NCBI GenBank assembly: GCA_015062005.1
Contig: SUVL01000021.1
Coordinates: forward strand, 1 to 48,583
Origin: Akkermansiaceae bacterium
GTDB lineage: Bacteria > Verrucomicrobiota > Verrucomicrobiia > Verrucomicrobiales > Akkermansiaceae
Reading direction: 5' to 3'
Length of the DNA stretch: 48,583 nt
Below, in pieces: positions 9,405-20,044 of this stretch. The first letter of the stretch is position 1. Each line of letters begins with the position of its first letter. The notes under the pieces are model-generated. The model worked only from the letters and a program-made list of their open reading frames with translations. It ran no database searches and was not told the origin of the DNA. Both the position numbers and the translations under genes were made by a program.

Positions 9405-11123
9405 ATGTCTGACGCCTTAAAACATGAATGCGCCGTGGCCATGGTGCGCCTGAGAAAAGAGCTCTCATACTACAAAAGGAAATATGGTATAGAGAATTAC
9501 GGCCTCAGCCGCCTTATCCTGCTGCTCGAAAAGCAGCACAATCGCGGGCAGGACGGTGCGGGGATAGCGGCGCTGCATCTCCACCCCGAACCGGGGCTCC
9601 CGGCTTATCAGCTGGTACGCTCGGCTGCCGATAATCCGCTGGCGGATGTGTTGCGGCAGGTCGGCGATGGGGAGAGATTTCACAGCGAGCTGCTCTTGGG
9701 GCACCTACGCTATGCGACCTTCGGGCGTCACGACATAAGTTGCTGTTATCCCTTTGTGCATGAATCGACACAGCTGGGTCGTATGCTCCTGCTGGCCGGG
9801 AACTTCAATCTGACAACTAATACAGAAATGTATGAGTGGTTCCTGAACTCAGGGCATCACCCGGCCAGTCATGCGGATGGGTACCTGTTGTTGCAAACCA
9901 TAGCACACTACCTGGACCGCGAAGAGTCCCGCACCCCCGGAATGGTCAATCTTTCCGGGGTGCTGCGGGCGGCTCTGCAGCCTCTGGATGGTGCGTTCAC
10001 GCTCTGCGGCATGACCGGTTCGGGCTCCGTCTTTGCCATCCGCGATGCGCACGGTATCCGCCCCGGTTATTATTATTTCGATGATGAGGTGTTTGTGGTC
10101 GCCAGTGAGCGCCCGGCAATACAGGCGGCTTTCAACTGCACGACCGGGGAGGTGATGGAACTGCCCGCCGGAAAAGCTGTTGTGATGACCGCGGACGGCC
10201 GGCTGGAGGTCGGCGATTGCCTGCCGGAAGCCGAGCCCCGCGGCTGCGTCTTCGAGCGCATCTATTTCTCGCGCCCGAATGATGCGGATATTCACCGGGA
10301 GCGCCGCAATCTGGGGCGCCACCTCATGCCGCAACTGTTGCAGGCTGTCAGGGATGATCTGGCTCATACCTTCTTCAGCTATATCCCCAACTCTGCCAGA
10401 GTCGGCTTTTTCGGGCTGCAGGAGGAACTTATGCGCCTGGCTGCTGAGCGTGGCACCTGTATGCGCTCCGGGCAGATTGCAGTCAAGGATGCCAAGTTGC
10501 GCACCTTCATAGCAGATGCCTCCAGTCGCCGCGATTTGTACCGGCATGTGTATGACCTGACCTACGGTCTGGTGCAACCGGGAGAAGACACGCTGGTGGT
10601 CCTGGATGATTCCATTGTGCGCGGCAACACCATGCGGGACGCCATCCTCCCCATGCTCGACCGCCTGGACCCGGTTAAAATCATCGTTGCCAGCACGGCT
10701 CCTCCCATCAAGTACCCGGATTGCTATGGTATCGACATGTCCACCGCCGGTGAATTGATTGCGTTCCGGGCAGCGGTATCCCTTCTGCGGAAGAAAAATG
10801 ATACGCAGACGCTCATGCGTGCCTACGACTGCGCCCGCGCGCAATTGCAACAACAGCAGAGCTGTATCAATTGCCTGTCTATGGTTTATGCCGCCATCCC
10901 GGATGAGGAATTGATTGCCGAGATTGCCCGGCTCCTCACTCCGGAAGAAATGCGGGCCGAGGTGCAGGTGGTGTTTCAGAGCTGCGCCGCGCTGCGGGAA
11001 TGCTGCCCGCACCACAGCGGTGACTGGTATTTTACGGGGCGGTATCCCACACCGGGCGGGTACCGGGTAGCCAATCGGGCTCTGGTGAACTTTGTAGAGA
11101 ATAAGAATGAACGAACCTATTGA
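9405..11123 (+). CDS. purF: Amidophosphoribosyltransferase, Bacteroidetes-like form
   Basis: PurF carries out the first step of purine synthesis, converting PRPP and glutamine to phosphoribosylamine. The protein has 572 residues. The nucleophile is Cys9 in LKHECAVAMVRL, so a short leader must be removed. The glutaminase half has KQHNRGQDGAG (43-53). The PRPP loop VVLDDSIVRGNT lies at 398-409. The SYYKRKYGIENYGLSRL region and the overall length resemble the long PurF paralogue seen in Bacteroidetes rather than enterobacterial PurF. It follows glnN by 18 bp and overlaps carA by 17 bp, suggesting co-expression with glutamine supply. Whether this is the only purF in the genome cannot be told from here. 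Confidence 0.88.
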   Translation: MSDALKHECAVAMVRLRKELSYYKRKYGIENYGLSRLILLLEKQHNRGQDGAGIAALHLHPEPGLPAYQLVRSAADNPLADVLRQVGDGERFHSELLLGHLRYATFGRHDISCCYPFVHESTQLGRMLLLAGNFNLTTNTEMYEWFLNSGHHPASHADGYLLLQTIAHYLDREESRTPGMVNLSGVLRAALQPLDGAFTLCGMTGSGSVFAIRDAHGIRPGYYYFDDEVFVVASERPAIQAAFNCTTGEVMELPAGKAVVMTADGRLEVGDCLPEAEPRGCVFERIYFSRPNDADIHRERRNLGRHLMPQLLQAVRDDLAHTFFSYIPNSARVGFFGLQEELMRLAAERGTCMRSGQIAVKDAKLRTFIADASSRRDLYRHVYDLTYGLVQPGEDTLVVLDDSIVRGNTMRDAILPMLDRLDPVKIIVASTAPPIKYPDCYGIDMSTAGELIAFRAAVSLLRKKNDTQTLMRAYDCARAQLQQQQSCINCLSMVYAAIPDEELIAEIARLLTPEEMRAEVQVVFQSCAALRECCPHHSGDWYFTGRYPTPGGYRVANRALVNFVENKNERTY

Positions 11124-12225
11124 TATGGAATACAGATGGAAAGAAAAGAGGGAACGGCGTGCCTTCCTGGCTCTGGCTGATGGCACGGTGTTCAGGGGGT
11201 ACTCCGTGGGTGCCCCGGTGGATGCACCGGGAGAAGTGGTCTTCAACACCGGCATGACCGGCTACCAGGAAATCGCGACCGACCCATCCTATGCCGGGCA
11301 GATTGTGACCCTCACTTCACCGGAAATCGGAAATTACGGCTGCGCGGCGCAGGATGCTGAATCCCGGGGCTGTTTTCTGAACGGGCTCGTCGTGCAGGAA
11401 CTGAATCCGCCCGCCAATTACAGGGCAGAGGAATCGCTGCAAAGCTATCTGCTCCGCCATGGCATACCCGCCATTGCCGGGGTGGATACGCGCGCGCTTA
11501 CCCTGCATCTGCGCTCGCACGGCACTCAGCGTGCCTATCTTCATGTCAGTGAAGTTCCCATGGATGAAGCCACCGCTATAGCGCATGCTGCGGCCTGGGA
11601 AGGACTGGACGGGCAGGATTACGCCTCGCGCGTGACCACTCCGGCTGCATACGAGAGAAACCCGCAGGGGAAATACAGAATCGTGGCGTATGATTTCGGT
11701 ATCAAATACAATATCCTGCGGAGCATGCAGCGGCAGGATATGCAGGTGCTGGTGGTCCCGGCGCATACTTCTGCGGCTGAGGTCCTGAGCCTGCAGCCGG
11801 ATGGTGTTTTCCTCTCCAACGGCCCGGCCGATCCCTCTGCCTTGGGCTACGCGCAGCAGGCCGTCCGCGAATTGCTGGGCAGGGTGCCCCTGATGGGAAT
11901 CTGCCTGGGCCACCAGCTGCTGGGGCTTGCCTGCGGTGCCAAATGCCACAGACTTACCTTCGGGCACCACGGCTGCAATCATCCGGTGCTGAATGTGCAG
12001 ACCGGTCGCGTGGATATCACCAGTCAGAATCATAATTTCGCCTTGCGGGATTTGCCATCCTCTCTGGAACTCACGCATATCAACCTCAATGATAACAGCA
12101 TCGAGGGCATACGCCACCGTTCGGAACCGGCCTTCAGTATTCAGTTCCACCCGGAGGCGGCTCCCGGTCCGCACGATGCTGACTCCCTCTTCCTCGATTT
12201 CCGAAACCTGATTGAACACTCATGA
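11107..12225 (+). CDS. carA: Carbamoyl-phosphate synthase small subunit
   Basis: CarA hydrolyses glutamine and channels ammonia to CarB to make carbamoyl phosphate for arginine and pyrimidines. The 372 residues contain the N-terminal CarA domain (VFNTGMTGYQEIATDPSYAG) and a class I amidotransferase with Cys266 in GICLGHQLLGL and the His348/Glu350 pair in FHPEAAPGP. The start at 11107 overlaps the end of purF. An ATG at 11125, just after the purF stop, is the alternative, but it has no ribosome site. The stop overlaps the nadE start as ATGA, which implies translational coupling. Confidence 0.95.
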   Translation: MNEPIDMEYRWKEKRERRAFLALADGTVFRGYSVGAPVDAPGEVVFNTGMTGYQEIATDPSYAGQIVTLTSPEIGNYGCAAQDAESRGCFLNGLVVQELNPPANYRAEESLQSYLLRHGIPAIAGVDTRALTLHLRSHGTQRAYLHVSEVPMDEATAIAHAAAWEGLDGQDYASRVTTPAAYERNPQGKYRIVAYDFGIKYNILRSMQRQDMQVLVVPAHTSAAEVLSLQPDGVFLSNGPADPSALGYAQQAVRELLGRVPLMGICLGHQLLGLACGAKCHRLTFGHHGCNHPVLNVQTGRVDITSQNHNFALRDLPSSLELTHINLNDNSIEGIRHRSEPAFSIQFHPEAAPGPHDADSLFLDFRNLIEHS

Positions 12226-13001
12226 GCGTGCCCCCCTATTATTTTAATGCGCAGTCTGTGTTTCAGAATATTGAAGCGCATTTCCGGCTCTGGGCGGCAG
12301 AGACCGGGGCTGAGCAGTTTGTGGTCGGGATAAGCGGAGGCAAGGATTCCGCCGTTGTGGCAGCCCTGCTGGCGCGTATCTTCGGCCCGGAACATGTGCT
12401 CGGTGTCCTTTTGCCCAATGGCTTGCAGGCAGACATCCGCGATGCCCGCGAAGTTGTGCAACTACTGGGAATCCGCAGCCTGGAGGTCAACATCCGCCCA
12501 TGCTTTTCTGCCTTGCTGGACGAACTCCGCCCCCGCTGCGACATAAGCGAGTCCTGCCTTATCAACCTGCCGGCCCGGTTGCGCATGTCCGCCCTGTTTG
12601 CCATTGCCCAGTGCGAGCCCCATGCCTTTGTCGTCAACACTTCCAACTTATCAGAAGATATCGTGGGTTACGCAACCCAGTTCGGTGACAATGCCGGATG
12701 TTACGCGCCCATACAAAGCCTCACCGTCACTGAGGTCCGGGCGCTGGGCGATTGGCTGGGGTTGCCCGCCCACCTGGTTCATAAAACACCGGCCGATGGC
12801 CTGCAGCAATGCTCCGATGAGGAGCGGCTCGGGTTCACATACGCAGAACTCGACCGCCTCATCCGCCTCGACGCGGGCAGCGCTGGGTTCCGGGAAAAGG
12901 TGCAGCACCTTTACCGGATAAACCGATACAAGCAGGACATTGTGCAGATGCCGCACCCGCTCTTCCCATTCCCCAATTTTGTAGCATCCCCCCAAAACTG
13001 A
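12222..13001 (+). CDS. nadE: Ammonia-dependent NAD+ synthetase
   Basis: NadE converts nicotinate adenine dinucleotide to NAD+ using ATP and ammonia. The 259-residue protein has the N-type ATP pyrophosphatase loop GISGGKDS at 36-43, NTSNLSEDIVGYATQFGD and a C-terminal RINRYKQD segment, all typical of NadE. There is no nitrilase-like glutaminase domain, so free ammonia must be the nitrogen donor. Its position between carA and carB is unusual. It overlaps carA by four bases and ends 12 bases before carB. This suggests that one transcription unit groups reactions that draw on glutamine or ammonia. Confidence 0.92.
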   Translation: MSVPPYYFNAQSVFQNIEAHFRLWAAETGAEQFVVGISGGKDSAVVAALLARIFGPEHVLGVLLPNGLQADIRDAREVVQLLGIRSLEVNIRPCFSALLDELRPRCDISESCLINLPARLRMSALFAIAQCEPHAFVVNTSNLSEDIVGYATQFGDNAGCYAPIQSLTVTEVRALGDWLGLPAHLVHKTPADGLQQCSDEERLGFTYAELDRLIRLDAGSAGFREKVQHLYRINRYKQDIVQMPHPLFPFPNFVASPQN

Positions 13002-13013
13002 CTATTCATTCTT

Positions 13014-16000
13014 ATGCCCAGACGAACAGATATTCACAAGATTCTCCTCATAGGCTCCGGCCCCATCATCATCGGTCAGGGCTGCGAGTTCGATTACTCC
13101 GGCACCCAGGCATGCAAGGTGCTGAGGCAGGAGGGCTATGAGGTTGTGCTGATTAATTCCAATCCGGCCACTATCATGACGGATCCGGACATGGCCGACA
13201 GAACCTACATCGAGCCCTTGACGGCCGGTATTGTGCATGAAATCATACGCCGGGAACGCCCGGATGCGCTCCTGCCCACCCTGGGCGGGCAGACGGCTCT
13301 CAATCTGGCCATGGAGCTGGAGGAAAGCGGGGTTCTGAAGCGCTACAACGTGGAGCTCATCGGTGCTTCGGCGGCGGCCATACGCCGCGCGGAAGACAGA
13401 CAGCTTTTCAAGGAAACGATGAACGGGCTCGGGCTGGATATGCCCCGTTCGGGTGCGGCTCATACCCTGCAGGAGGCCGAAGCCGTGGCCGGTGCCATCG
13501 GGAGCTGGCCGCTTATCATACGCCCCGGCTTCACCCTGGGCGGCACGGGTGGCGGTATTGCGCACAATCCGGAGGAGTTTGCCGATATTGTGTGCCGCGG
13601 GCTGGAGGCCAGCCTGAACAGCGAGGTGCTCATCGAAGAGTCTCTGCTGGGGTGGAAGGAGTTTGAAATGGAAGTCATGACGGATGGTGCGGGAAACAGC
13701 GTGATTGTCTGCTCCATCGAAAACCTGGATCCCATGGGGGTGCACACCGGCGATTCCATTACCATTGCTCCCATTCAGACTCTTTCCGATGCGGAGTACC
13801 AGGCCATGCGCGATGATTCGCTGCGTGTGTTGAAAGCCATCGGCGTGCAGACCGGTGGCTCTAACGTGCAGTGGGCTGTGCATCCGGAGACCGGGCGGCG
13901 CATCATCATCGAAATGAATCCGCGGGTCAGCCGCTCCAGCGCACTGGCCAGCAAGGCCACCGGGTTCCCCATTGCCAAGATTGCGGCCCTGCTGGCGGTC
14001 GGCTACACCCTGCCGGAATTGAAGAATGATATTACAGGCCACACGACTTCCTGCTTTGAACCGGCGCTGGATTATGTGGTTACCAAAATCCCGCGATTCA
14101 CCTTTGAGAAATTCCCCAATGCGGATAGCACGCTCGGTACGCAGATGAAATCCGTGGGGGAAGTCATGGCGATAGGCCGCAACCTGAAGCAAAGTCTGCA
14201 GAAGGCCTTGCGCTCCTTGGAAACAGGCCGTTCCGGATTCGGCGCGGATGGCAAGGATGCCGCTTTTGAACAGGCTTCGGATGCGCAGTTGCAGGCCGAA
14301 TTAGCCCGCCCGAATGATAGGCGGCTTTTCTACATCCGGGCGGCATTCCGCCGGGGATGGTCGGTGCAGCTTGTGCAGGAACTGACCGGGATTGATTCCT
14401 ATTTCCTGCGGCATCTGGCAGAGCTCGCCGCTTTTGAGGACGAAATTGCATCGGCGGGTTCACTGGCAGGATTGGAGGCGGATGCGCCGCTTTTCCTCCA
14501 GACCAAGGAACTGGGATACAGCGACCGGCAGATAGCTTACCTTCTGAATTGCAGTGAGCCCGATGTGCGCGCGGCGCGCGGACGCATCGGCCTGCAGCCG
14601 GGTTATGCGGCTGTGGATACCTGCGCCGGTGAGTTCAAGGCGCTTACCCCCTATTACTACAGCTCCTACCACACGCAAGGGGAAGCCCCGCGCGTAGCCC
14701 CCGGTAAGAAGAGCATCATGATTATCGGCGGCGGGCCCAACCGCATCGGGCAGGGGATTGAGTTTGATTACTGCTGCTGCCAGGCTGCTGCGGCGCTGCG
14801 GCAGGCCGGCTATGAAGTAGTCATGGTCAATTCCAACCCCGAAACCGTTTCGACGGACTACGATACGTCGGATAAGCTTTATTTTGAACCCCTGACCCTG
14901 GAGGATCTGCTGCCCATTTACCGGCGAGAGCAATGCAGCGGCGCTATCGTCCAATTCGGCGGGCAGACCCCATTAAACCTCGCGCAGCAGCTCAAGGACG
15001 CCGGGGTGAATATCATCGGCACCTCGCCGGAGCACATCGCGCTGGCGGAAGACAGGGACTATTTCCGTAATCTGGCCGCCCGTATCGGCATCCGGCAGCC
15101 TGAAAACGGCATTGCCTGCACGGTCGATGAGGCCTTGCGCGTGGCTCAGCGCATCGGTTACCCGGTGCTCGTCCGCCCGTCGTACGTGCTGGGTGGTCGC
15201 GGCATGGTGATTGTCTACAAGGAATCGGAACTCCGTTACTTTGTGGAGCAGGCGACCATCGTGTCCGAGGGTTCTCCCATCCTCATAGACCGCTTTCTGG
15301 AGAATGCCGTCGAGCTGGACGTGGATTGCGTGTCCGATGGGGAAGTCACCGTCATTGGCGGAATCCTGGAGCATGTGGAGCCCGCCGGCATTCACTCGGG
15401 GGATTCTGCCTCGGTGCTGCCGCCTGTCACCCTCTCGCAGGAACTTCAGGACAGGGTGCGCACCTTTGCGCATGCTTTCTCGAAGGCGCTGCATATATGC
15501 GGATTGATGAACATGCAGCTGGCTGTCAAGGATGGAGAACTCTACATGATTGAAGTGAATCCCAGGGCCTCGCGCACTGTGCCCTTTGTGAGCAAGGCGA
15601 TTGGCAAGCCGCTGGCCGGGCTGGCGGCCATGTGCATGGTCGGTGCCCGCTTGGCACAGCTGGGGCTCACGGAGGAGGTGAAGCTTCCCTATCATGCCGT
15701 CAAGGAGGCCGTGTTCCCCTTCATCAAGTTCCCCGGGGCAGATGTGACGCTGAGTCCGGAAATGAAATCGACAGGGGAGGTCATGAGCCTGGACCGGGAT
15801 TGGGAACTGGCGTATCTCAAGAGCCAGATGGCCGCCGGAACGGAGTTGCCGGACTCCGGCAGTGTCTTTATGTCTGTCAGGGATAGCGACAAGGAGCTGT
15901 TTGTGCCGCTGGCCGCCACGCTCCAGCGCCACGGTTTCACGATTTACGCCACTATCGGCACCTCAACCATGCTGTACAATGCCGGAATCAAGACCAGGGC

Positions 16001-16310
16001 GGTCTATCGCATATCCCAGGGCCGCCCTAATGTGCTGGATTTGATTCGGGACAGGGAAATCAACTGGATTATCAACACTTCCGAATCAGGCCCCACCCCC
16101 ATGCTGGATGAAACGCAGATGCGCTCGCAGGCTGTGGCCGCCGGAATCCCCATCACGACCACGGCTCCCGGCGCGGTGGCGGCTATCGGCGGTCTGGAGG
16201 AGAAAATAGCCTTCGGGCGGTATGATGTATACAGCATCCAGGAATACCACCGCCACCTCATCCCCGCAGCCGGCAGACAGAATGCAACTTCAACCACCAA
16301 TCAGATATGA
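13014..16310 (+). CDS. carB: Carbamoyl-phosphate synthase large subunit
   Basis: CarB uses bicarbonate, ammonia from CarA and two ATP to form carbamoyl phosphate. The 1098 residues show the internal duplication: the first half has [17 protein letters not shown] and [17 protein letters not shown], and the second has [18 protein letters not shown] and [18 protein letters not shown]. The allosteric MGS-like domain forms the last 150 or so residues ([17 protein letters not shown]). Length is normal for the family. The start is 12 bases after nadE, without a strong ribosome site. The stop overlaps the dapF start as ATGA. Confidence 0.96.
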   Translation: MPRRTDIHKILLIGSGPIIIGQGCEFDYSGTQACKVLRQEGYEVVLINSNPATIMTDPDMADRTYIEPLTAGIVHEIIRRERPDALLPTLGGQTALNLAMELEESGVLKRYNVELIGASAAAIRRAEDRQLFKETMNGLGLDMPRSGAAHTLQEAEAVAGAIGSWPLIIRPGFTLGGTGGGIAHNPEEFADIVCRGLEASLNSEVLIEESLLGWKEFEMEVMTDGAGNSVIVCSIENLDPMGVHTGDSITIAPIQTLSDAEYQAMRDDSLRVLKAIGVQTGGSNVQWAVHPETGRRIIIEMNPRVSRSSALASKATGFPIAKIAALLAVGYTLPELKNDITGHTTSCFEPALDYVVTKIPRFTFEKFPNADSTLGTQMKSVGEVMAIGRNLKQSLQKALRSLETGRSGFGADGKDAAFEQASDAQLQAELARPNDRRLFYIRAAFRRGWSVQLVQELTGIDSYFLRHLAELAAFEDEIASAGSLAGLEADAPLFLQTKELGYSDRQIAYLLNCSEPDVRAARGRIGLQPGYAAVDTCAGEFKALTPYYYSSYHTQGEAPRVAPGKKSIMIIGGGPNRIGQGIEFDYCCCQAAAALRQAGYEVVMVNSNPETVSTDYDTSDKLYFEPLTLEDLLPIYRREQCSGAIVQFGGQTPLNLAQQLKDAGVNIIGTSPEHIALAEDRDYFRNLAARIGIRQPENGIACTVDEALRVAQRIGYPVLVRPSYVLGGRGMVIVYKESELRYFVEQATIVSEGSPILIDRFLENAVELDVDCVSDGEVTVIGGILEHVEPAGIHSGDSASVLPPVTLSQELQDRVRTFAHAFSKALHICGLMNMQLAVKDGELYMIEVNPRASRTVPFVSKAIGKPLAGLAAMCMVGARLAQLGLTEEVKLPYHAVKEAVFPFIKFPGADVTLSPEMKSTGEVMSLDRDWELAYLKSQMAAGTELPDSGSVFMSVRDSDKELFVPLAATLQRHGFTIYATIGTSTMLYNAGIKTRAVYRISQGRPNVLDLIRDREINWIINTSESGPTPMLDETQMRSQAVAAGIPITTTAPGAVAAIGGLEEKIAFGRYDVYSIQEYHRHLIPAAGRQNATSTTNQI

Positions 16311-17134
16311 TTATCCCATTCTACAAGATGACCGGCGCCGGCAATGACTTCGTCATGGTCGATAACCGGGACGGCACCCTCAGCCCCTTGCTGACGCGCG
16401 AACACATTGCCCGGCTGTGCAACCGCCGTTTCGGCATCGGGGCAGATGGGCTCATCGCCATCGAACCGGCCCGGAATGATGGAAATGTGCGCATGCGGTA
16501 TTATAATGCAGATGGCGGAGAAGCCGAAATGTGCGGCAACGGTGCCCGCTGCTTCACCGCTTTCGTAAGCCGTTTGTCAGGCGGAAGCATAACGGAGCTG
16601 TGCTTTGAAACACTGGCCGGGCTCGTGCGCGGACAGGTGAATGCGGATGGAAGCGTCAGTATCTGCCTGACCGAACCGAAGGGGCTAAAGCTCAACATGC
16701 TGCCGGCGGATGATGTCATTCCCGCACCGGTCCATTTCCTGAACACCGGGGTGCCGCATGCTGTGGCTTTCCTGCCCGGGGTGGAGGGCATTGATCTGCA
16801 CGCGATGGGGGCGTACCTGCGCTATCACCGTGCCTTTGCTCCGGCCGGCACGAATGCGGATTTTGCGACGGTGATTTCTGCTCAGCATCTCAGGCTGCGC
16901 ACCTATGAACGCGGAGTCGAGGGTGAAACCCTGGCCTGCGGCACCGGAATCACGGCTACGGCCCTGCTGCATGCCGTGCTGACCGGTGCAGCGAGCCCCA
17001 TCAGGGTGGATGTGGCCGGGGGAGATACCCTCTCGGTGGCGTTTACCCGAACCGGTGATGTGGGATTCACCGATGTTACGCTCACGGGCCCGGCAACCAT
17101 CGTCTTCCGTGGGGAAATCTCCGTCCCTTCCTGA
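16307..17134 (+). CDS. dapF: Diaminopimelate epimerase
   Basis: DapF interconverts LL- and meso-diaminopimelate, supplying peptidoglycan and lysine. The two catalytic cysteines are visible: Cys76 in [10 protein letters not shown] and Cys211 in [15 protein letters not shown]. The [11 protein letters not shown] start and 275-residue length are typical. It overlaps carB by four bases and precedes dapL by 28 bp. Because DapL makes LL-diaminopimelate directly, the adjacent pair covers the last two steps before lysine and cell-wall use. Confidence 0.95.
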   Translation: MIIPFYKMTGAGNDFVMVDNRDGTLSPLLTREHIARLCNRRFGIGADGLIAIEPARNDGNVRMRYYNADGGEAEMCGNGARCFTAFVSRLSGGSITELCFETLAGLVRGQVNADGSVSICLTEPKGLKLNMLPADDVIPAPVHFLNTGVPHAVAFLPGVEGIDLHAMGAYLRYHRAFAPAGTNADFATVISAQHLRLRTYERGVEGETLACGTGITATALLHAVLTGAASPIRVDVAGGDTLSVAFTRTGDVGFTDVTLTGPATIVFRGEISVPS

Positions 17135-17162
17135 TTTTTCATCATAACCAGACATTTATATC

Positions 17163-18398
17163 ATGGCCAACATCAATCATCATTTTCTCAAACTTCAAAG
17201 CGGGTATCTGTTCCCGGAAATCGGTCGCCGTGTGGCTGCATTTGCCGCCGCCAATCCGGAAAAAGCACCCCACATCATCCGCTGCGGCATTGGCGATGTG
17301 ACTGAGCCTCTCCCGCAAGTCGCTATCGATGCCATGCACCGGGCTGTGGATGACCAGAGCAGGCGTGAGACCTTCCACGGATACGGGCCGGAGCAGGGGT
17401 ATGCGTGGCTGCGCGAAGCCATTGCCGAGGTCTCCTACCGCCAACGCGGTATTGAGGTGGAGGCTGATGAAATCTTTGTGTCGGATGGCGCCAAGTGCGA
17501 TACCGGCAACATTCTGGATATCTTTGCGCACAACAACAGCATCGCCATCCCGGACCCGGTCTACCCGGTGTATGTGGACACCAATGTGATGGCCGGCAAC
17601 ACCGGCGGCGCTCGTCCAGATGGTTCCTACGAAGGTCTGGTGTACCTGCCCTGCACCCCGGAGAACAATTTTGTGCCCCGTATCCCCACGCAGCATACAG
17701 ACCTCATCTACCTTTGCTTCCCGAATAATCCTACGGGCGCGGTTGCCACATTCCAGCAACTGAAAGAGTGGGTGGATTATGCGCTGGCAAACGATAGCAT
17801 CCTGTTATATGACGGCGCCTACGAGGCCTTTATCACCGATGAAAGCATACCCTCCTCCATCTATGCGGTGCCGGGTGCCCGGCAGTGCGCCATCGAGTTC
17901 CGCTCTTTCTCCAAACAGGGTGGGTTCACCGGCGTGCGCTGCGGGTATGTGGTGATACCAAAGGAGCTCGTGGGCCGCGATGCTGCGGGGAACCAGGTCT
18001 CCATCTCCTCGCTCTGGAAGCGCCGCACCGGCACCAAGTTCAACGGCGCCAGCTACATCGTCCAACGCGGGGCTGCCGCTCTCTTTACCGCCGAAGGCCA
18101 GGAGCAGACCAGAGCACTCATTGATTATTACCTCGGAAATGCCGCGCTTCTTCGCTCCGCCTGCATGGCTGCCGGGCTGCGGGTGTGGGGTGGCGTCAAT
18201 GCCCCCTACATCTGGGTACAGACCCCGGAGGGCTGGAATAGCTGGGATTTTTTCGATAAAATGCTCCGCGAAGCGCTAGTGGTCGTAACCCCGGGCGCCG
18301 GCTTCGGGGCGCATGGCGAAGGCTTCTTCCGTATTTCCGCGTTCAACAGCCGTTCCAACGTGGAGGAAGTCTGCCGCCGCATCAAACGGCTCTTGTGA
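17163..18398 (+). CDS. dapL: LL-diaminopimelate aminotransferase
   Basis: DapL transaminates tetrahydrodipicolinate with glutamate as donor, bypassing the acylated intermediates of the classic lysine route. The 411-residue fold type I PLP enzyme has the Schiff-base Lys251 in [16 protein letters not shown] and the [18 protein letters not shown] motif found in the DapL family. DapL is characteristic of plants, Chlamydiae, Verrucomicrobia, Bacteroidetes and some others, and supports the organism call. It is the last gene of the run that begins at glnN. Its use of glutamate fits the theme of nitrogen distribution. Confidence 0.95.
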   Translation: MANINHHFLKLQSGYLFPEIGRRVAAFAAANPEKAPHIIRCGIGDVTEPLPQVAIDAMHRAVDDQSRRETFHGYGPEQGYAWLREAIAEVSYRQRGIEVEADEIFVSDGAKCDTGNILDIFAHNNSIAIPDPVYPVYVDTNVMAGNTGGARPDGSYEGLVYLPCTPENNFVPRIPTQHTDLIYLCFPNNPTGAVATFQQLKEWVDYALANDSILLYDGAYEAFITDESIPSSIYAVPGARQCAIEFRSFSKQGGFTGVRCGYVVIPKELVGRDAAGNQVSISSLWKRRTGTKFNGASYIVQRGAAALFTAEGQEQTRALIDYYLGNAALLRSACMAAGLRVWGGVNAPYIWVQTPEGWNSWDFFDKMLREALVVVTPGAGFGAHGEGFFRISAFNSRSNVEEVCRRIKRLL

Positions 18399-18829
18399 AG
18401 GACGCTCGTCAACAGGCCGTTCGCGAGCTTCTGAAAGCTCGATAAATTGGAATTTGCAGCTCTGGCGTATACGCCAGAGCCATGCGGCACATACCGCCGC
18501 AGGCGGTATTACATACACCGGCTTTGCCGGTGTAATTCATTGAGCGAAGCGACTAGTTACCGGGCATGTGCTGCAAGGTCAATTTGAGCCCCGCCAGGGG
18601 CGACACTTCCATTTGCCCAGGATGCCGGATCCTGTTTTGTTAGTAAGCCCTGAGGTATGAAATGGAAGCAGATTGGTGAAGACTGGGATGAAACAACCAT
18701 TGGAAGAGTTAGAAAATACACATGTTTGTCGGGGGCTGATATTAGTTGCATTGGATGAAAGTGCGCTGGACGGAAAGGCTGGAAGAGGCGGTTTCCCGGC
18801 CATAATGCTGGGTAACTCCCCAAATCTCT
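18399..18829. repeat. Intergenic region with three tandem perfect hairpins
   Basis: No gene is apparent in these 431 bases. After the motif CTCGATAAATTGGAATTTG (18438-18456), which is the complement of the motif at 6983, come three short perfect dyads: a 22-base palindrome at 18459-18480, ATACCGCCGCAGGCGGTAT at 18491-18509, and a 9-bp stem with a TTT loop at 18514-18534. None is followed by a run of T, so they look like a palindromic intergenic element rather than a standard terminator. They separate dapL from the recombinase gene. Confidence 0.55.
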
Positions 18830-19900
18830 ATGAATACTCACTCCGACGATGTGACTGAAGGTGTTGCCGGTTCGGAATTGACAGCGGCAGATGCCGCCCG
18901 GCTGGTGGCCAATATATGTGAAATAACGCGTTTGAAACTGCCGCATGAGAGCTGCAGCGCGACTCTGCTTACCCGCATTTTTGATATGGGGGCAGATGCG
19001 TATGAGGACGCCACGCATTCTGAGGTGTTTGGAGTGGCTATAGAGCAGTTTCTGTTGCAGAAGAGTGACTTGCGCCCGGATTCATACCGCGAGTACAAGG
19101 CGGTGCTGCGGCGGATTCTGCGTTGCTCACCGGATGTGGGGGCACGCAGCGTACGGAGTCTCGGGGCAGAGGCTTGCCTCAAGATGATAACCGCAGCTTA
19201 CAACACAGCCTCTACGGTGGATAAGGCGAGGCGGTTGCTTCACTGTTTTTTTCAGTACGCGATGCAGCGCAACTGGTGCCGTGAGAATCCGGTGGCCCGC
19301 GTGTGGGTACGCAAGCGCAAGGAATTACCGATTGCGGTGCTGAATCTGGATGAAATCTGCCGCTTGCTGCGCACGGTGGCGCAGCCGGAGCACAGCCCTT
19401 GTGCTGCTGCGGTAGGGTTGATGCTCTGGTGCGGGCTGCGCCCCACAGAGGTAACCCGGCTGAACTGGTCAGAGGTGGACCTGGAAGACCGTGTGGTGCG
19501 CGTATCACGCCGGGTGAGCAAGACGGGCGGCGCCCGCCTGGTGAGTATTCAACCGGTGCTGCTGCGCTGGCTGCGGCGGTTCCGCCCGGAAAATCCCGGA
19601 AAGGAGGAGGTGGCCCCTACGAACTGGACACGCCGCTGGCACCGGTTGCGCGCAGCGGCGGATTTGCTGCCGTGGCAGTCGGATGCCCTGCGGCATACAT
19701 TTGCCTCGTATCACTTGCGGCATTTCGATGATATTCACAAGCTGCAGAAGGAGATGGGGCACAGCACGGCCCAGCTGCTGTTCAGCCGGTATTTGAACAT
19801 GGGCTATGTAACCAGGAAAGCGGCGGCGGATTTCTGGAATATGACGGTGCTTTCAAAATGGGACCGCCATGCGCCATTGGAGAAGGGAATACAGGGCTAG
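18830..19900 (+). CDS. Tyrosine recombinase (phage-integrase family)
   Basis: The 356-residue protein has a SAM-like N-terminal DNA-binding half and a catalytic half with Arg204 (GLRPTEVTRLNW), Lys231 (RRVSKTGG), Arg288 (SDALRHTFASYH), His311 (MGHSTAQ) and nucleophile Tyr321 (FSRYLNMGY). The usual first histidine of the HxxR box is replaced by Asp285, a tolerated variation in some members. It could be a XerC/D-like housekeeping enzyme or a stranded integrase. No phage genes, attachment-site repeats or cargo adjoin it, and its base composition is like its neighbours. It lies alone between dapL and pyrH. Confidence 0.85.
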   Translation: MNTHSDDVTEGVAGSELTAADAARLVANICEITRLKLPHESCSATLLTRIFDMGADAYEDATHSEVFGVAIEQFLLQKSDLRPDSYREYKAVLRRILRCSPDVGARSVRSLGAEACLKMITAAYNTASTVDKARRLLHCFFQYAMQRNWCRENPVARVWVRKRKELPIAVLNLDEICRLLRTVAQPEHSPCAAAVGLMLWCGLRPTEVTRLNWSEVDLEDRVVRVSRRVSKTGGARLVSIQPVLLRWLRRFRPENPGKEEVAPTNWTRRWHRLRAAADLLPWQSDALRHTFASYHLRHFDDIHKLQKEMGHSTAQLLFSRYLNMGYVTRKAAADFWNMTVLSKWDRHAPLEKGIQG

Positions 19901-20044
19901 GGGCGGCTGAGCATGAGCCTATTACCGTTTCCTGTCCGTTCCCCCGTTTTGAAATCTGATATTTTTTGGGACTGGCACATTTTTAGCTCGCTTTTTGGCG
20001 CTAAAAGTGGCAGAGTTATGGGGAACTGAACAGATTCAGATATC

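Noticed and set aside
19973..20012. Possible sigma54 promoter (TGGCACATTTTTAGC) or attenuator upstream of pyrH
   Set aside because: The -12 region reads TAGC rather than TTGC and the site forms one arm of an imperfect dyad; no nitrogen link to pyrH is expected.
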